The notes below the pieces were generated by a model. The model was not told the origin of the DNA. It did not search any database and was given only the letters and a program-made list of their open reading frames with translations. A DNA stretch of 40,332 nt from Lachnospiraceae bacterium (lineage in GTDB: Bacteria; Bacillota_A; Clostridia; Lachnospirales; Lachnospiraceae): assembly GCA_024690425.1 (NCBI GenBank), contig JAILCT010000129.1, positions 1 through 40,332 of the forward strand. The letters are read 5' to 3'. The stretch's first letter is position 1. Every line of letters begins with the position of its first letter. Of this stretch, positions 1-8,686 are shown piece by piece. The translations under genes were made by a program, and so were the position numbers.

Positions 1-1
1 G

Positions 2-61
2 GAGGGCGTTAAGAACGCCGCCAATGTTATCGAAGAAAGTGTTGGTATATTTATCCTGTAG
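2..61 (+). CDS. C-terminal tail of an upstream gene cut by the window edge
   Basis: The frame starting at base 2 is open for 19 codons and stops at TAG 59-61, reading EGVKNAANVIEESVGIFIL. The gene would begin outside the window. Nothing in the short tail identifies a family. Chance openness over 19 codons is quite possible, so this is a tentative call supported mainly by its position and by the same-strand gene that follows. Confidence 0.3.
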   Translation, partial: EGVKNAANVIEESVGIFIL

Positions 62-142
62 GTATTAAATGAAGATATTGTTTTCCCGAGCGGTTGTGTG
101 TTAAACTGTAAAGGTTGCATATGACTGATTTGCGGAGAACAG

Positions 143-1528
143 ATGAAAGAAAACAAGATGGGCACCATGCCCGTTAACAAGCTTATAATAAATATCGGAA
201 TGCCCATGATCTTATCAATGCTCGTGCAGGCATTGTATAACGTGGTCGATTCGATATTCGTGGCAAGGATAACAGACGGTACAGCAGCAGGATCTGCAGG
301 TACCGCAGCCCTTGTGGCGGTGGGAATGGCCTTTCCCTTCCAGATGCTCCTTGTGGCAGTGGGAGCGGGAACAGGAGTGGGAGTCAATTCGCTCTTAAGC
401 AAGGCCCTTGGAGAGAAGGACCACGAGACGGTTGAGAGGGCTGCCAACAACGGTATATTCCTGTCGATAATGAGTGCGGTTGTCTTCTTTATAATAGGTA
501 AGTTCTTTGCCGGGATGCTGATCCGGTCCCAGGGAGGAGAAGGACTGGCGCTTAAATACGGAACACAGTATCTGTCAATAGTCTTCATGTGTTCCTTCGG
601 AATATACATGCAGTTCATCTTTGAGAGGCTGCTGCAGTCCACGGGTAAGACCTTCTACTCGATGATAACCCAGATGACGGGTGCGATAATAAACATAGTC
701 CTTGATCCCATCCTTATATTCGGTATGTTCGGGTTCCCCGAGCTTAAGGTGGCGGGAGCCGCCATTGCCACGGTAACGGGTCAGGTAGTCGCCGCATGCA
801 TGGGCCTTGCCCTCAATCTTAAGAAAAATCACGAGATAAAGATAAGCCTTAAGGGATTTAAGCCTCACGGTCCTACGATAGGCAGGATATATGCAGTGGG
901 CATACCCACGATGATCATGCAGTCCATAGGCTCTGTGATGACCTATTGCATGAACAGGATACTGGTATCCCTAAATGATGCCGCCGTAGCGGTATTCACG
1001 GTATACTTCAAGCTCCAGAGCCTCTTCTTTATGCCGCTGTTTGGCTTAAATAACGGACTTATCCCCATACTTGCATATAATTACGGCGCCAGGAACCGCA
1101 AGCGTATGGTGGAGGCGATTAAGATATGCATGATGTATGCTTTCGGATTTGCGGTAATAGGTTTCGGGCTCTTTAAGCTTATACCCGATAAGCTTCTCCT
1201 CATCTTCAATACAGGTGATGCTTCCCTTATAACATACGGAGTTCCGGCCCTTAAGATAATCGCATGGCACTATCTGCTTGCCTGGTTCTGTATAATAGGC
1301 GGAACCGTATACCAGTCGCTTGGCAACGGGATGTACTCCCTTATCGTTTCGGTGGCAAGGCAGCTGGTCGTACTGATACCGGCCGCATATATACTTGCAA
1401 GGATAGGGGGGCTTGATCTTATCTGGTGGTCCTTCCCGATAGCCGAGCTCATGTCATTTGTCGTTAACTGCTATTTTATGTACAAGATAAACAAGAACAT
1501 CATCTCCAAGGTTCCGGATGGGGTATAA
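143..1528 (+). CDS. MATE family multidrug/toxin exporter
   Basis: This is a 461-residue integral membrane protein of normal length for the MATE family (two six-helix halves). Hydrophobic segments occur throughout. The N-terminal part has the family signature region (INIGMPMILSMLVQALYNVV, then a GTAALVAVG stretch at about residues 53-61), and the second half has the matching FGLNNGLIPILAYNYGARN region at about 300-318. MATE proteins export cationic drugs or metabolites using H+ or Na+ gradients across the cytoplasmic membrane; the substrate here cannot be told. ATG 143 is preceded by GGAGA about 6 bases upstream. The gene stands alone: a hairpin follows its stop and a 316-base spacer separates it from priA. 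It has no extra C-terminal domain, unlike the second MATE gene at 18079. Confidence 0.93.
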   Translation: MKENKMGTMPVNKLIINIGMPMILSMLVQALYNVVDSIFVARITDGTAAGSAGTAALVAVGMAFPFQMLLVAVGAGTGVGVNSLLSKALGEKDHETVERAANNGIFLSIMSAVVFFIIGKFFAGMLIRSQGGEGLALKYGTQYLSIVFMCSFGIYMQFIFERLLQSTGKTFYSMITQMTGAIINIVLDPILIFGMFGFPELKVAGAAIATVTGQVVAACMGLALNLKKNHEIKISLKGFKPHGPTIGRIYAVGIPTMIMQSIGSVMTYCMNRILVSLNDAAVAVFTVYFKLQSLFFMPLFGLNNGLIPILAYNYGARNRKRMVEAIKICMMYAFGFAVIGFGLFKLIPDKLLLIFNTGDASLITYGVPALKIIAWHYLLAWFCIIGGTVYQSLGNGMYSLIVSVARQLVVLIPAAYILARIGGLDLIWWSFPIAELMSFVVNCYFMYKINKNIISKVPDGV

Positions 1529-1542
1529 TAAGAATAAAAATA

Positions 1543-1576
1543 AAATGGTTCGACTCGCCAGCCGAACCATTTCTTA
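1543..1576 (+). terminator. Hairpin terminator after the MATE gene
   Basis: A perfect 10-bp stem (1543-1552 with 1563-1572) with a 10-base loop lies 14 bases after the MATE stop codon. The downstream tract is only weakly T-rich. Upstream of the stem the plus strand is A-rich, so the structure would look like a better terminator for minus-strand transcription, but no minus-strand gene is near. It probably ends the MATE transcript. Confidence 0.65.
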
Positions 1577-1844
1577 TATAAATTTATTAGAGGGAGGATG
1601 TGAGGTCTGACCTCACGCTTATGAAAAAGATTTATTTTTATCTTATGAGGTAAGTATAGGGGTAGAATATGACATTGTAATGCACAAATTGTGAACGTTA
1701 AATGAACAAACTGCAAAGAAATCATGTCAAGTTAAGATGAATATGTGACTGATTTTGATTATGTAAACGTTTTTGCGAACATTTCTTTTGGTCATGATGA
1801 TCATATGCAAAACCCGATAAATAGGAAGATTGGATGATTAATGC
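1577..1844. other. Gene-free spacer upstream of priA
   Basis: This AT-rich spacer contains the 17-base dyad at 1600-1616, a shorter dyad CACAA-A-TTGTG at 1683-1693, and an AAACGTTT palindrome at 1765-1772 within a sequence half-resembling a CcpA/LacI-type site. No convincing -35/-10 pair was found, although the priA cluster must be transcribed from here or from upstream. A 10-codon reading frame at 1621-1653 is too short to call. Confidence 0.5.
1600..1616. promoter_or_regulatory. Perfect 17-base dyad, possible repressor operator
   Basis: GTGAGGTCTGACCTCAC has two perfectly matching 8-base arms around one central T. The core fits the general form of FadR-subfamily GntR operators (GTM-N-KAC, here GTC-T-GAC). 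It lies in the spacer between the MATE gene and priA, following an AGGGAGG stretch at 1591-1597. No regulator gene is adjacent, so the cognate protein is unknown. It could instead fold as an RNA hairpin. Confidence 0.45.
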
Positions 1845-4073
1845 ATGAAATATGCAAATATTATTGTGAATATTTCACATGAAAACCTGGACAGGACATT
1901 TCAGTACAGGATCCCGGATGAGCTGGTGGGGAAGATAGATGTCGGTGACTATGTCACGATACCTTTCGGAGCGGGCAACAGACTGATCGCAGGATATGTC
2001 CTGGAGCTTACGGACAAGGCCGATTACGATGTGACCAGGCTCAAGGAGATCGCCGGTATAAGAAATGATGCAAGGCTCGTTGACAGCAGGCTTATCAAGC
2101 TGGCTTACTGGATGAAGGAGCGGTACGGTTCGACAATGATAAACGCCTTAAAGACCGTCCTGCCCATCAAGAAGCGGATAAAGGAGAAGGAAGAGAAGAC
2201 GATAGTCTTAAACATCGGCCATAAAGAGGCCGAAGAGCTCCTTGATACATATGTTAAGAAGCACCGGACCGCAAGAGAGAGGCTCCTAAGGGAACTGATA
2301 AGTGAAGGTGAGCTTGACTATAAGCTTGTTTCGGCCAAGCTGTCCATATCAGCACCGACCATCAGGGCCATGGAAGAGCAGGGAGTCATAAGCATACGCA
2401 AAAAGAGGCGCTACCGTGATGCAGGGCTGAGTACAGCTAAGGGAAGCGGGGTGAACCTTAACCCGGCCCAGAGGAAGATCGCCGATGAGATCATACGTGA
2501 GTATGATGAAGGCATAAGGGACACATACCTTATCCGCGGGGTTACCGGAAGCGGCAAGACCGAGGTATACATGGAGCTCATAGACCATGTGGTAAGGAAG
2601 GGACTTGAAGTCATCGTGCTGATACCCGAGATAGCCCTGACTTATCAGACCGTGATGAGGTTCTACAAAAGATTCGGGGATTCGGTGTCTACCATACACT
2701 CCCGCCTGTCGGAAGGAGTGAAGTATGACCAGTTCGAGAAGGCCAGAAAGGGCGAGATATCCATAATGATCGGTCCAAGGTCCGCACTTTTTACGCCTTT
2801 TGAGAATCTCGGGCTTATCATAATCGATGAGGAGCATGAACCCTCCTACAAGTCGGATAACATGCCCAAATACCATGCACGCGAGACAGCCCGGGAACTT
2901 GCGGAACTTTACGGGGCTTCGCTGGTACTTGGGTCGGCAACGCCTTCGCTTGATGCATATTACAAGGCATTGAGCGGGGAATATAAGCTTTTCGAACTTA
3001 AGGAAAGGGCCAATGATGCATCCCTTCCCACGGTACATATCACAGATCTTAAGCAGGAGCTTAAGGAAGGAAACAGGTCGATGTTTGGCCGTGAGCTCAG
3101 ATCGCTCATGGAGGACCGGCTTAACAAGGGCGAACAGATAATGCTCTTTCTTAACAGAAGGGGTTATGCCGGCTTCGTTTCGTGCAGAAGCTGCGGCCAT
3201 GTCATGAAGTGTCCCCACTGCGATGTGTCCCTCTCGCAGCACGGCGGAAGGAAGCTCATGTGTCATTACTGCGGGTATGAGAGAGAAGACGTTAAGGTAT
3301 GTCCTGAGTGCGGATCTCACTATATCGGCGGCATGAAGGCAGGGACCGAACAGGTTGAGCAGAATGTGAAGAAGCTCTTTCCTTACGCATCGGTCCTTAG
3401 GATGGATGCGGATACGACCCGTAAGAAGGATGATTACGAGAGGATCCTCTCGGCATTTGCCAACCGGGAGGCGGATATACTCATAGGAACACAGATGATA
3501 GTCAAGGGGCATGATTTTCCCTACGTGACCCTGATGGGGATACTTATAGCGGACATGTCCTTAAATGCCGGAGATTACCGGTCATCGGAAAGGACCTTCC
3601 AGCTTCTTACCCAGGCTGCCGGACGTGCCGGACGTGCGGGGATACCCGGGGATGTCGTGATCCAGACATACCATCCGGACCACTACGCCATCCTGCATGC
3701 GAAAGACCAGGACTATACAGCCTTTTATAATGAAGAGATCCTGTACAGGAGCATGCTTGACTATCCGCCTGTGGGACATATGCTGGCGGTGATGGTGGAA
3801 GGACCGTCCTATGAGGGCATCGGAAGATTCAGCGACTTGTTGGCAGGCGAACTTAAAAATGCTATAATGAATAATCTGCATAGTGACGGCTGCCGGATGA
3901 TCGGGCCGGCGGATGCGGGTGTGAAAAAGGTGAACGATACCTACAGGAAGCTCATATATTTAAAGTCAGGCGGCATTGATACGCTGACATTGCTTAAGGA
4001 CAGAGCCGAGGAATATGTAAAGGCCTGCAAGGATAAGAATATCCGGGTGACATTTGATCTTGACCCGGTCTGA
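1845..4073 (+). CDS. priA: Primosomal protein N' (replication restart helicase PriA)
   Basis: PriA is a DEXH 3'-to-5' helicase that recognises stalled forks and reloads the replisome. The 742 residues match the usual length. An N-terminal DNA-binding region is followed by Walker A GVTGSGKTEVY (about 232-242), the DEEH box (about 327-330) and the motif GSATPSLD. Next come eight zinc-binding cysteines in four CxxC-like pairs (CRSCG, CPHC, CHYC, CPEC; about 446-490), the primosome-specific insertion. Helicase motifs V/VI (QAAGRAGR) follow. ATG 1845 is the first workable in-frame start; the nearest purine-rich sequence, AGGAAG at about 1823, is rather far away. It heads the priA-def-fmt-rsmB-rlmN run, and def follows 19 bases after its stop. 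Confidence 0.97.
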   Translation: MKYANIIVNISHENLDRTFQYRIPDELVGKIDVGDYVTIPFGAGNRLIAGYVLELTDKADYDVTRLKEIAGIRNDARLVDSRLIKLAYWMKERYGSTMINALKTVLPIKKRIKEKEEKTIVLNIGHKEAEELLDTYVKKHRTARERLLRELISEGELDYKLVSAKLSISAPTIRAMEEQGVISIRKKRRYRDAGLSTAKGSGVNLNPAQRKIADEIIREYDEGIRDTYLIRGVTGSGKTEVYMELIDHVVRKGLEVIVLIPEIALTYQTVMRFYKRFGDSVSTIHSRLSEGVKYDQFEKARKGEISIMIGPRSALFTPFENLGLIIIDEEHEPSYKSDNMPKYHARETARELAELYGASLVLGSATPSLDAYYKALSGEYKLFELKERANDASLPTVHITDLKQELKEGNRSMFGRELRSLMEDRLNKGEQIMLFLNRRGYAGFVSCRSCGHVMKCPHCDVSLSQHGGRKLMCHYCGYEREDVKVCPECGSHYIGGMKAGTEQVEQNVKKLFPYASVLRMDADTTRKKDDYERILSAFANREADILIGTQMIVKGHDFPYVTLMGILIADMSLNAGDYRSSERTFQLLTQAAGRAGRAGIPGDVVIQTYHPDHYAILHAKDQDYTAFYNEEILYRSMLDYPPVGHMLAVMVEGPSYEGIGRFSDLLAGELKNAIMNNLHSDGCRMIGPADAGVKKVNDTYRKLIYLKSGGIDTLTLLKDRAEEYVKACKDKNIRVTFDLDPV

Positions 4074-4092
4074 GGATTATAAGGAGGTTTTT

Positions 4093-4593
4093 ATGGCATT
4101 AAGAACTATAAGAGTGATGGGCGATGAGGTGCTCAATAAACCCTGCAAGCCCGTCAAGGAAATGACGGACAGGACAAGGACCCTTATAGAGGATATGATC
4201 GAGACCATGTACGATGCCGATGGCGTGGGACTGGCAGCTCCGCAGGTCGGAGTCCTTAAGAGGGTTGTGGTCATCGACGTGGGTGAGGGTCCGTTCGTGA
4301 TGATAAATCCCAGGGTCCTCGAGACATCGGGTGAGCAGACCGGATCGGAAGGGTGCTTAAGCGTCCCCGGGAAATGCGGTATAGTTACAAGACCCAATTA
4401 TGCCAAGGTCCTTGCCTACAATGAGGACATGGAACCTGTTGAGATAGAGGGGACAGAACTCAAGGCCAGGGCAATGCTGCATGAGATCGATCATCTTGAC
4501 GGCAAGCTCTATGTAGATAAGGTTGAAGGCGAGCTTATGAACGTTGAGGATCTTGAAGATGCATCACATGATGAAGAAGAGGAGAAACAGTAG
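4093..4593 (+). CDS. def: Peptide deformylase
   Basis: The enzyme removes the formyl group from the N-terminal Met of new proteins, using a bound Fe2+ or similar metal. All three family motifs are present: GVGLAAPQVG (residues 44-53), EGCLSVP (86-92, metal ligand C88) and HEIDH (130-134, ligands H130 and H134, catalytic E131). The start is placed at ATG 4093, giving 166 residues, because AAGGAGG at 4081-4087 sits five bases upstream and MALRTIRVMGDEVL is the normal family N-terminus; an in-frame start at 4054 inside priA lacks this support. The stop abuts the fmt start with no gap, pairing the formyl-adding and formyl-removing enzymes in one transcript. Confidence 0.97.
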   Translation: MALRTIRVMGDEVLNKPCKPVKEMTDRTRTLIEDMIETMYDADGVGLAAPQVGVLKRVVVIDVGEGPFVMINPRVLETSGEQTGSEGCLSVPGKCGIVTRPNYAKVLAYNEDMEPVEIEGTELKARAMLHEIDHLDGKLYVDKVEGELMNVEDLEDASHDEEEEKQ

Positions 4594-5553
4594 ATGAAGG
4601 TACTGTTTATGGGGACTCCTGATTTTGCCGCAGGTATCCTTGAAGCCATTATAAAGAGCGACCATGAGGTCGTGGCCGTGGTGACACAGGAGGATAAGGC
4701 TAAGGGAAGGAGCGATAAGCTCATGCCGCCGCCTGTAAAGGAGACGGCACTTAAGTATGATATTCCCGTTTTCCAGCCCCGCAGGATAAAGGATCCGGAG
4801 GCTGTATCGGTGCTTTCCGGATACGGCGCCGACATCTTCGTCGTAGCGGCATACGGGCAGATACTGTCAAAGGAGATACTTGACATGCCGGGGTATGGCT
4901 GTATCAATACCCATGCATCCCTGCTCCCGAAATACAGGGGGGCTGCACCGATACAGTGGGCCATTGCCGATGGTGAGAAGGAGACCGGCGTGACCATAAT
5001 GCAGATGGATGAAGGCCTTGACACAGGAGACATACTGTATGTGAGCAAGGTTGACATAACACAGGATGAGACCGGTGAGAGCCTTTTTGATAAGCTTGAA
5101 GAGAGCGCTAAGATACTTATAGTTGAGGCTCTTGACAGAATAGAAGCGGGTGACATAAATCCTGTAAAGCAGGACTCATCCCTTGCCACTTACGCAAGGA
5201 TACTTAAAAAGGAAATGGGAGCGCTTGATTTTGCGAAAACGGCTGAAGAGCTTGAGCGGCTCATAAGGGCATTTACCCCATGGCCCGGCACCTTTACGCA
5301 CCTTGACGGCAAGCTCTTAAAGGTCATGGAAGCAGGATGCGCGGACAGCGATGAACTGGTAAGAGAGTGTAAGGATGCACTTCCCGGTGTGCCAAAGGGA
5401 GGGATAGCCGGGGTGTCTTCCGATGCGGTCTATGTGGCAGCAGGCAGGGACTATCTTAAGCTGAAGACTGTCCAGCTTGAAGGCAAGAAAAGGATGAAGG
5501 TCAGTGATTTCTTAAGAGGTTATCCTCTTAAGCCGGGAGATAAGCTTACATGA
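4594..5553 (+). CDS. fmt: Methionyl-tRNA formyltransferase
   Basis: Fmt transfers a formyl group from 10-formyl-tetrahydrofolate to Met-tRNA for initiation. The 319-residue length is typical. It opens with MGTPDFAAG (6-14). The folate/catalytic region contains NTHASLLPKYRGAAP (105-119), followed by GLDTGD (141-146) with the catalytic Asp. A C-terminal tRNA-binding domain begins near residue 205. The ATG directly follows the def stop, and the stop overlaps the rsmB start (ATGA at 5550-5553), so translation of the three genes is probably coupled. Confidence 0.97.
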   Translation: MKVLFMGTPDFAAGILEAIIKSDHEVVAVVTQEDKAKGRSDKLMPPPVKETALKYDIPVFQPRRIKDPEAVSVLSGYGADIFVVAAYGQILSKEILDMPGYGCINTHASLLPKYRGAAPIQWAIADGEKETGVTIMQMDEGLDTGDILYVSKVDITQDETGESLFDKLEESAKILIVEALDRIEAGDINPVKQDSSLATYARILKKEMGALDFAKTAEELERLIRAFTPWPGTFTHLDGKLLKVMEAGCADSDELVRECKDALPGVPKGGIAGVSSDAVYVAAGRDYLKLKTVQLEGKKRMKVSDFLRGYPLKPGDKLT

Positions 5554-6890
5554 ACTTAAGGCTTATAATACTTGAAGCCCTGCTCCTTATCGAGAAGGAG
5601 GACCTGCCCGCTGGCAAGGTCATAAAGCAGGTGCTGGATAAATACGGCTATCTTGACAGGCAGGACAGAAGCTTTTTAAAGAGGGTTCTCGAAGGGACGA
5701 CAGAGCGCCGCATAGAGCTAGACTATATTATCGATGCAAGGAGCAGGGTCGGGACGGCTAAGATGAAGCCGGTCATCCGGCAGATAATGCGCATGAGCGT
5801 CTATCAGCTCAAGTATATGGATTCGGTCCCTTCTTCCGCAGTATGCAATGAGGCTGTAAAGCTTGCGGGCAAAAAGGGCATGACAGGCCTTAAGGGGTTT
5901 GTGAACGGTGTCCTAAGGACCATAGCAAGGGATATTGACAATATCGGATATCCGGATGCGGACACGCCTTGTGGGATGAGTGTTAAGTATTCATGTCCCG
6001 AGTGGCTTGTAAGGCTGCTGATTGAGGAGCAGGGGACGGAGAAAGCCCTTGCGGTACTTGACTCTTCCCTTAAGAAGCGGGACCTCTGCATCAGGATAAA
6101 CCTTTCAAAGACAGATAAGGATACTCTTAAAAAAATCCTGGAGACCGAAAATGTTATATGCGAGGATATACCGGGTCTTCCCTATGCCCTTAAATTAAGG
6201 GATGTGGATTCGCTGAGCCGGCTTATTTCCTTTGCGGACGGACTTTTTGCCATTCAGGATACAGGCTCGATGCTTGTGGGCGAGGCAGCGGGCATCAGGG
6301 AAGGAGATACCGTTTTTGATGTCTGTGCCGCACCGGGAGGCAAGTCGATGCATGTGCTTGACAAGCTTAAGGGTATGGGCCGTTTATATGCCTTTGACAT
6401 CTCCGAGGGCAAGCTTGAGAGGATCCGCGAGAATGCGGACCGGCTGGGCTTTTCAGACATTGAGATCACAGCCGCCGATGCGGCCTGCTTTAAGGAAGAA
6501 TATGCAGGCATGGCGGATGTCCTGATAGCTGATCTTCCGTGCTCGGGCCTTGGTGTCATGGGCCGCAAGAATGATATAAAATACAACGTAAGTCCTGATA
6601 AGCTTGATTCCCTTGTAAGGCTTCAGAGGGACATACTTAGGAATGTAAGTGCCTACATCAAGCCCGGCGGGCATCTAATCTTTTCAACCTGTACCATACA
6701 CAGGGCCGAGAATGAGGACAACTTCAACTGGATAAAGGACAACCTGCCCTTTGAGGCAGAATCACTCAAGCCCTATATCCCCGATGAGTTCATGCATGAT
6801 ACGGGAGAAGAGGGATACATTCAGCTGATCCCGGGCATTGATGACAGTGACGGCTTTTTTATTTCAAGATTTGTAAAAAGGAATGACTGA
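5550..6890 (+). CDS. rsmB: 16S rRNA (cytosine-967-C5) methyltransferase
   Basis: RsmB methylates C967 of 16S rRNA with S-adenosylmethionine. The N-terminal third (residues 1-135) is a NusB-like RNA-binding domain. The C-terminal catalytic domain has the SAM motif DVCAAPGGKS (about 256-265), the PCSG motif with its conserved Cys (about 329-332), and the STCTIHRAENE motif with the second active-site Cys (about 378-388). The 446-residue length is standard. The start overlaps fmt by four bases, and the end overlaps rlmN by eight bases. Confidence 0.95.
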   Translation: MNLRLIILEALLLIEKEDLPAGKVIKQVLDKYGYLDRQDRSFLKRVLEGTTERRIELDYIIDARSRVGTAKMKPVIRQIMRMSVYQLKYMDSVPSSAVCNEAVKLAGKKGMTGLKGFVNGVLRTIARDIDNIGYPDADTPCGMSVKYSCPEWLVRLLIEEQGTEKALAVLDSSLKKRDLCIRINLSKTDKDTLKKILETENVICEDIPGLPYALKLRDVDSLSRLISFADGLFAIQDTGSMLVGEAAGIREGDTVFDVCAAPGGKSMHVLDKLKGMGRLYAFDISEGKLERIRENADRLGFSDIEITAADAACFKEEYAGMADVLIADLPCSGLGVMGRKNDIKYNVSPDKLDSLVRLQRDILRNVSAYIKPGGHLIFSTCTIHRAENEDNFNWIKDNLPFEAESLKPYIPDEFMHDTGEEGYIQLIPGIDDSDGFFISRFVKRND

Positions 6891-7926
6891 AAACAGGACC
6901 GATCTGCGTTCAATAGAATATGACGAGATGCTTAAGGTCATTGAGAGCCTTGGCGGGAAGAAGTTCAGAAGAGACCAGGTTTATGACTGGCTTCACAAAA
7001 AGGGTGCGGATTCATATGATGATATGAGCAATATCCCCGCATCCCTTAAGGATGAGCTTAAAAAGACCTACGAACTTAACCCGATAAGGATAGAGAGGGT
7101 GCAGGAATCGGCACTTGACGGGACCAAGAAGTATCTTTTCAGGCTGCATGATGAAAACCTTATAGAGAGTGTGTTCATGAGGTACGAACACGGCAATTCG
7201 GTATGCGTGTCAACGCAGGTCGGCTGCCGGATGGGATGCAGGTTCTGCGCATCAACGATCGACGGACTGGTAAGGAACCTTACGGCGGGGGAAATGCTTG
7301 CACAGGTTTACGGGATCATGAAGGAGACCGGTGAACGGATCTCGAACGTGGTCACCATGGGGTCGGGCGAACCGCTTGACAACTATGATGAGCTGACCAG
7401 GTTCGTGATGATGCTGACCGATGAGCACGGCCTTAATATAAGCGGACGGAATGTGACGGTATCGACCTGCGGACTTGTCCCAAAGATTTACGAGCTTGCG
7501 GATGAGGAGCTTACCATAACCCTTGCTGTTTCGCTCCATGCCTGCAGCGATGAGAAGCGAAGGGAGCTTATGCCAGTGGCAAATAAATATGAACTTGCCG
7601 CCCTCATGGATGCCTGCAGGTACTACTTTGACAAAACGGGACGACGTCTTACCTTTGAATACAGCCTTGTAAAGGATGCCAACGATACCGATGAAGATGC
7701 AAAAGGGCTGGTCAGGCTTCTTAAGGGAATGAACTGTCATGTCAACCTTATCCCGGTCAATCCGGTCAGGGAAAGAAGCTATGTACAGTCTACAAAACAG
7801 GCGGTTTTGGCATTTAAAAATAAACTTGAAAAAAATCATATAAATGTTACTATTAGAAGGGAAATGGGCCGGGATATAGACGGAGCATGCGGACAGTTAA
7901 GGCGCCGCGTTATCTCGGAATCATAG
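6883..7926 (+). CDS. rlmN: Dual-specificity 23S rRNA/tRNA adenine-C2 methyltransferase (radical SAM)
   Basis: RlmN installs 2-methyladenosine at A2503 of 23S rRNA and, in the studied family members, at A37 of some tRNAs. The radical-SAM cluster motif CRMGCRFC is at residues 115-122 (C115, C119, C122), followed by the family region TMGSGEPLDNYDE. The second catalytic cysteine is in GACGQLRRR near the C-terminus. The 347-residue length is normal. ATG 6883 lies inside the end of rsmB, with AGGA immediately before it; the N-terminal FRRDQVYDWLHKKG region is in the expected place. Confidence 0.96.
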   Translation: MTENRTDLRSIEYDEMLKVIESLGGKKFRRDQVYDWLHKKGADSYDDMSNIPASLKDELKKTYELNPIRIERVQESALDGTKKYLFRLHDENLIESVFMRYEHGNSVCVSTQVGCRMGCRFCASTIDGLVRNLTAGEMLAQVYGIMKETGERISNVVTMGSGEPLDNYDELTRFVMMLTDEHGLNISGRNVTVSTCGLVPKIYELADEELTITLAVSLHACSDEKRRELMPVANKYELAALMDACRYYFDKTGRRLTFEYSLVKDANDTDEDAKGLVRLLKGMNCHVNLIPVNPVRERSYVQSTKQAVLAFKNKLEKNHINVTIRREMGRDIDGACGQLRRRVISES

Positions 7927-7945
7927 TGAAAGGAAATTTAGGGCA

Positions 7946-8686
7946 ATGCTTAAGACATTCTCTAAGACCGATATCGGCCGCAAGAGAAAAATAAACCAGG
8001 ATTGTATTTTTTCCTGCGAGGTACCCCTTGGGAACCTTCCCAACCTCTTTATCGTGGCAGACGGAATGGGCGGGCACAACGCAGGTGATTATGCATCATC
8101 ATATACGGTTAAGGCTATAGAGCGGGAAGTCATGATCAATGATTCTGATGCTCCCGTTAAGATAATAAAGGAAGCCATAGACTGTGCCAACGCCGAGATC
8201 TTCAGGAAGGCGGAGGCGGAGCCTGACTACCTGGGAATGGGAACGACAGCGGTGATCGCAACGATAGTTGACGATCTTATGTATGTTGCCAATGTAGGCG
8301 ACAGCAGGCTGTATGTGATAAATGATGACATCAGGCAGGTGACCAGGGATCATTCGCTCGTCGAAGAGATGATCAAGATGGGCGAGATCGACAGGGAATC
8401 GGCAAGAACGCATCCCGATAAGAACATAATTACAAGGGCGATAGGCGTGTCACCCAAGGTTGAAGCGGATTTCTTCGAAGTAGACCTTAAGAAGGGTGAT
8501 CATATCCTTATGTGCTCGGACGGTCTTACCAACATGGTGGATGATGATGACATAGCCATGATAGTCAAGGCCGGCAGGGACGTGGTTCAGATAGTCGAGG
8601 AACTAATCAGGGTAGCTAATCACAACGGTGGCAAGGACAATATCGCAGTAGTCATAATTGAACCGTTTGCAGATGAGGTGAGATAA
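7946..8686 (+). CDS. prpC: PP2C-type Ser/Thr protein phosphatase (PrpC/Stp type)
   Basis: This cytosolic metal-dependent phosphatase normally reverses the PASTA kinase encoded next. The 246 residues carry the ordered PP2C motifs: the start with RKINQD (14-19), VADGMGGHNAGD (37-48, metal-binding Asp), GTTAVIA, NVGDSRLYV, TRDHSLV, CSDGLTNM and a final GGKDNIAVV with the last metal Asp. The stop overlaps the kinase start by one base (TAATG at 8684-8688), the standard prpC-prkC arrangement of Firmicutes. Confidence 0.96.
   Translation: MLKTFSKTDIGRKRKINQDCIFSCEVPLGNLPNLFIVADGMGGHNAGDYASSYTVKAIEREVMINDSDAPVKIIKEAIDCANAEIFRKAEAEPDYLGMGTTAVIATIVDDLMYVANVGDSRLYVINDDIRQVTRDHSLVEEMIKMGEIDRESARTHPDKNIITRAIGVSPKVEADFFEVDLKKGDHILMCSDGLTNMVDDDDIAMIVKAGRDVVQIVEELIRVANHNGGKDNIAVVIIEPFADEVR

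Noticed and set aside
1543..1572. tRNA T-arm-like GGTTCGA after the MATE gene
   Set aside because: The rest of a tRNA is missing; the sequence is simply the arm of a terminator hairpin.
1621..1653. Ten-codon reading frame (MKKIYFYLMR)
   Set aside because: Too short to support; the nearest ribosome-like site is over 20 bases away and separated by the dyad.
1761..1776. Possible CcpA (cre) site upstream of priA
   Set aside because: The left half fits but the conserved right-hand bases do not, so only the AAACGTTT palindrome is noted.
2349..3512. Long open frame on the minus strand inside priA
   Set aside because: It lies wholly opposite the strongly conserved PriA coding frame, has no ribosome site and its translation resembles no protein; it follows from the codon composition of the plus strand.
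4054..4092. Earlier start for def inside priA
   Set aside because: The perfect AAGGAGG at 4081-4087 and the family N-terminus both fix the start at 4093.
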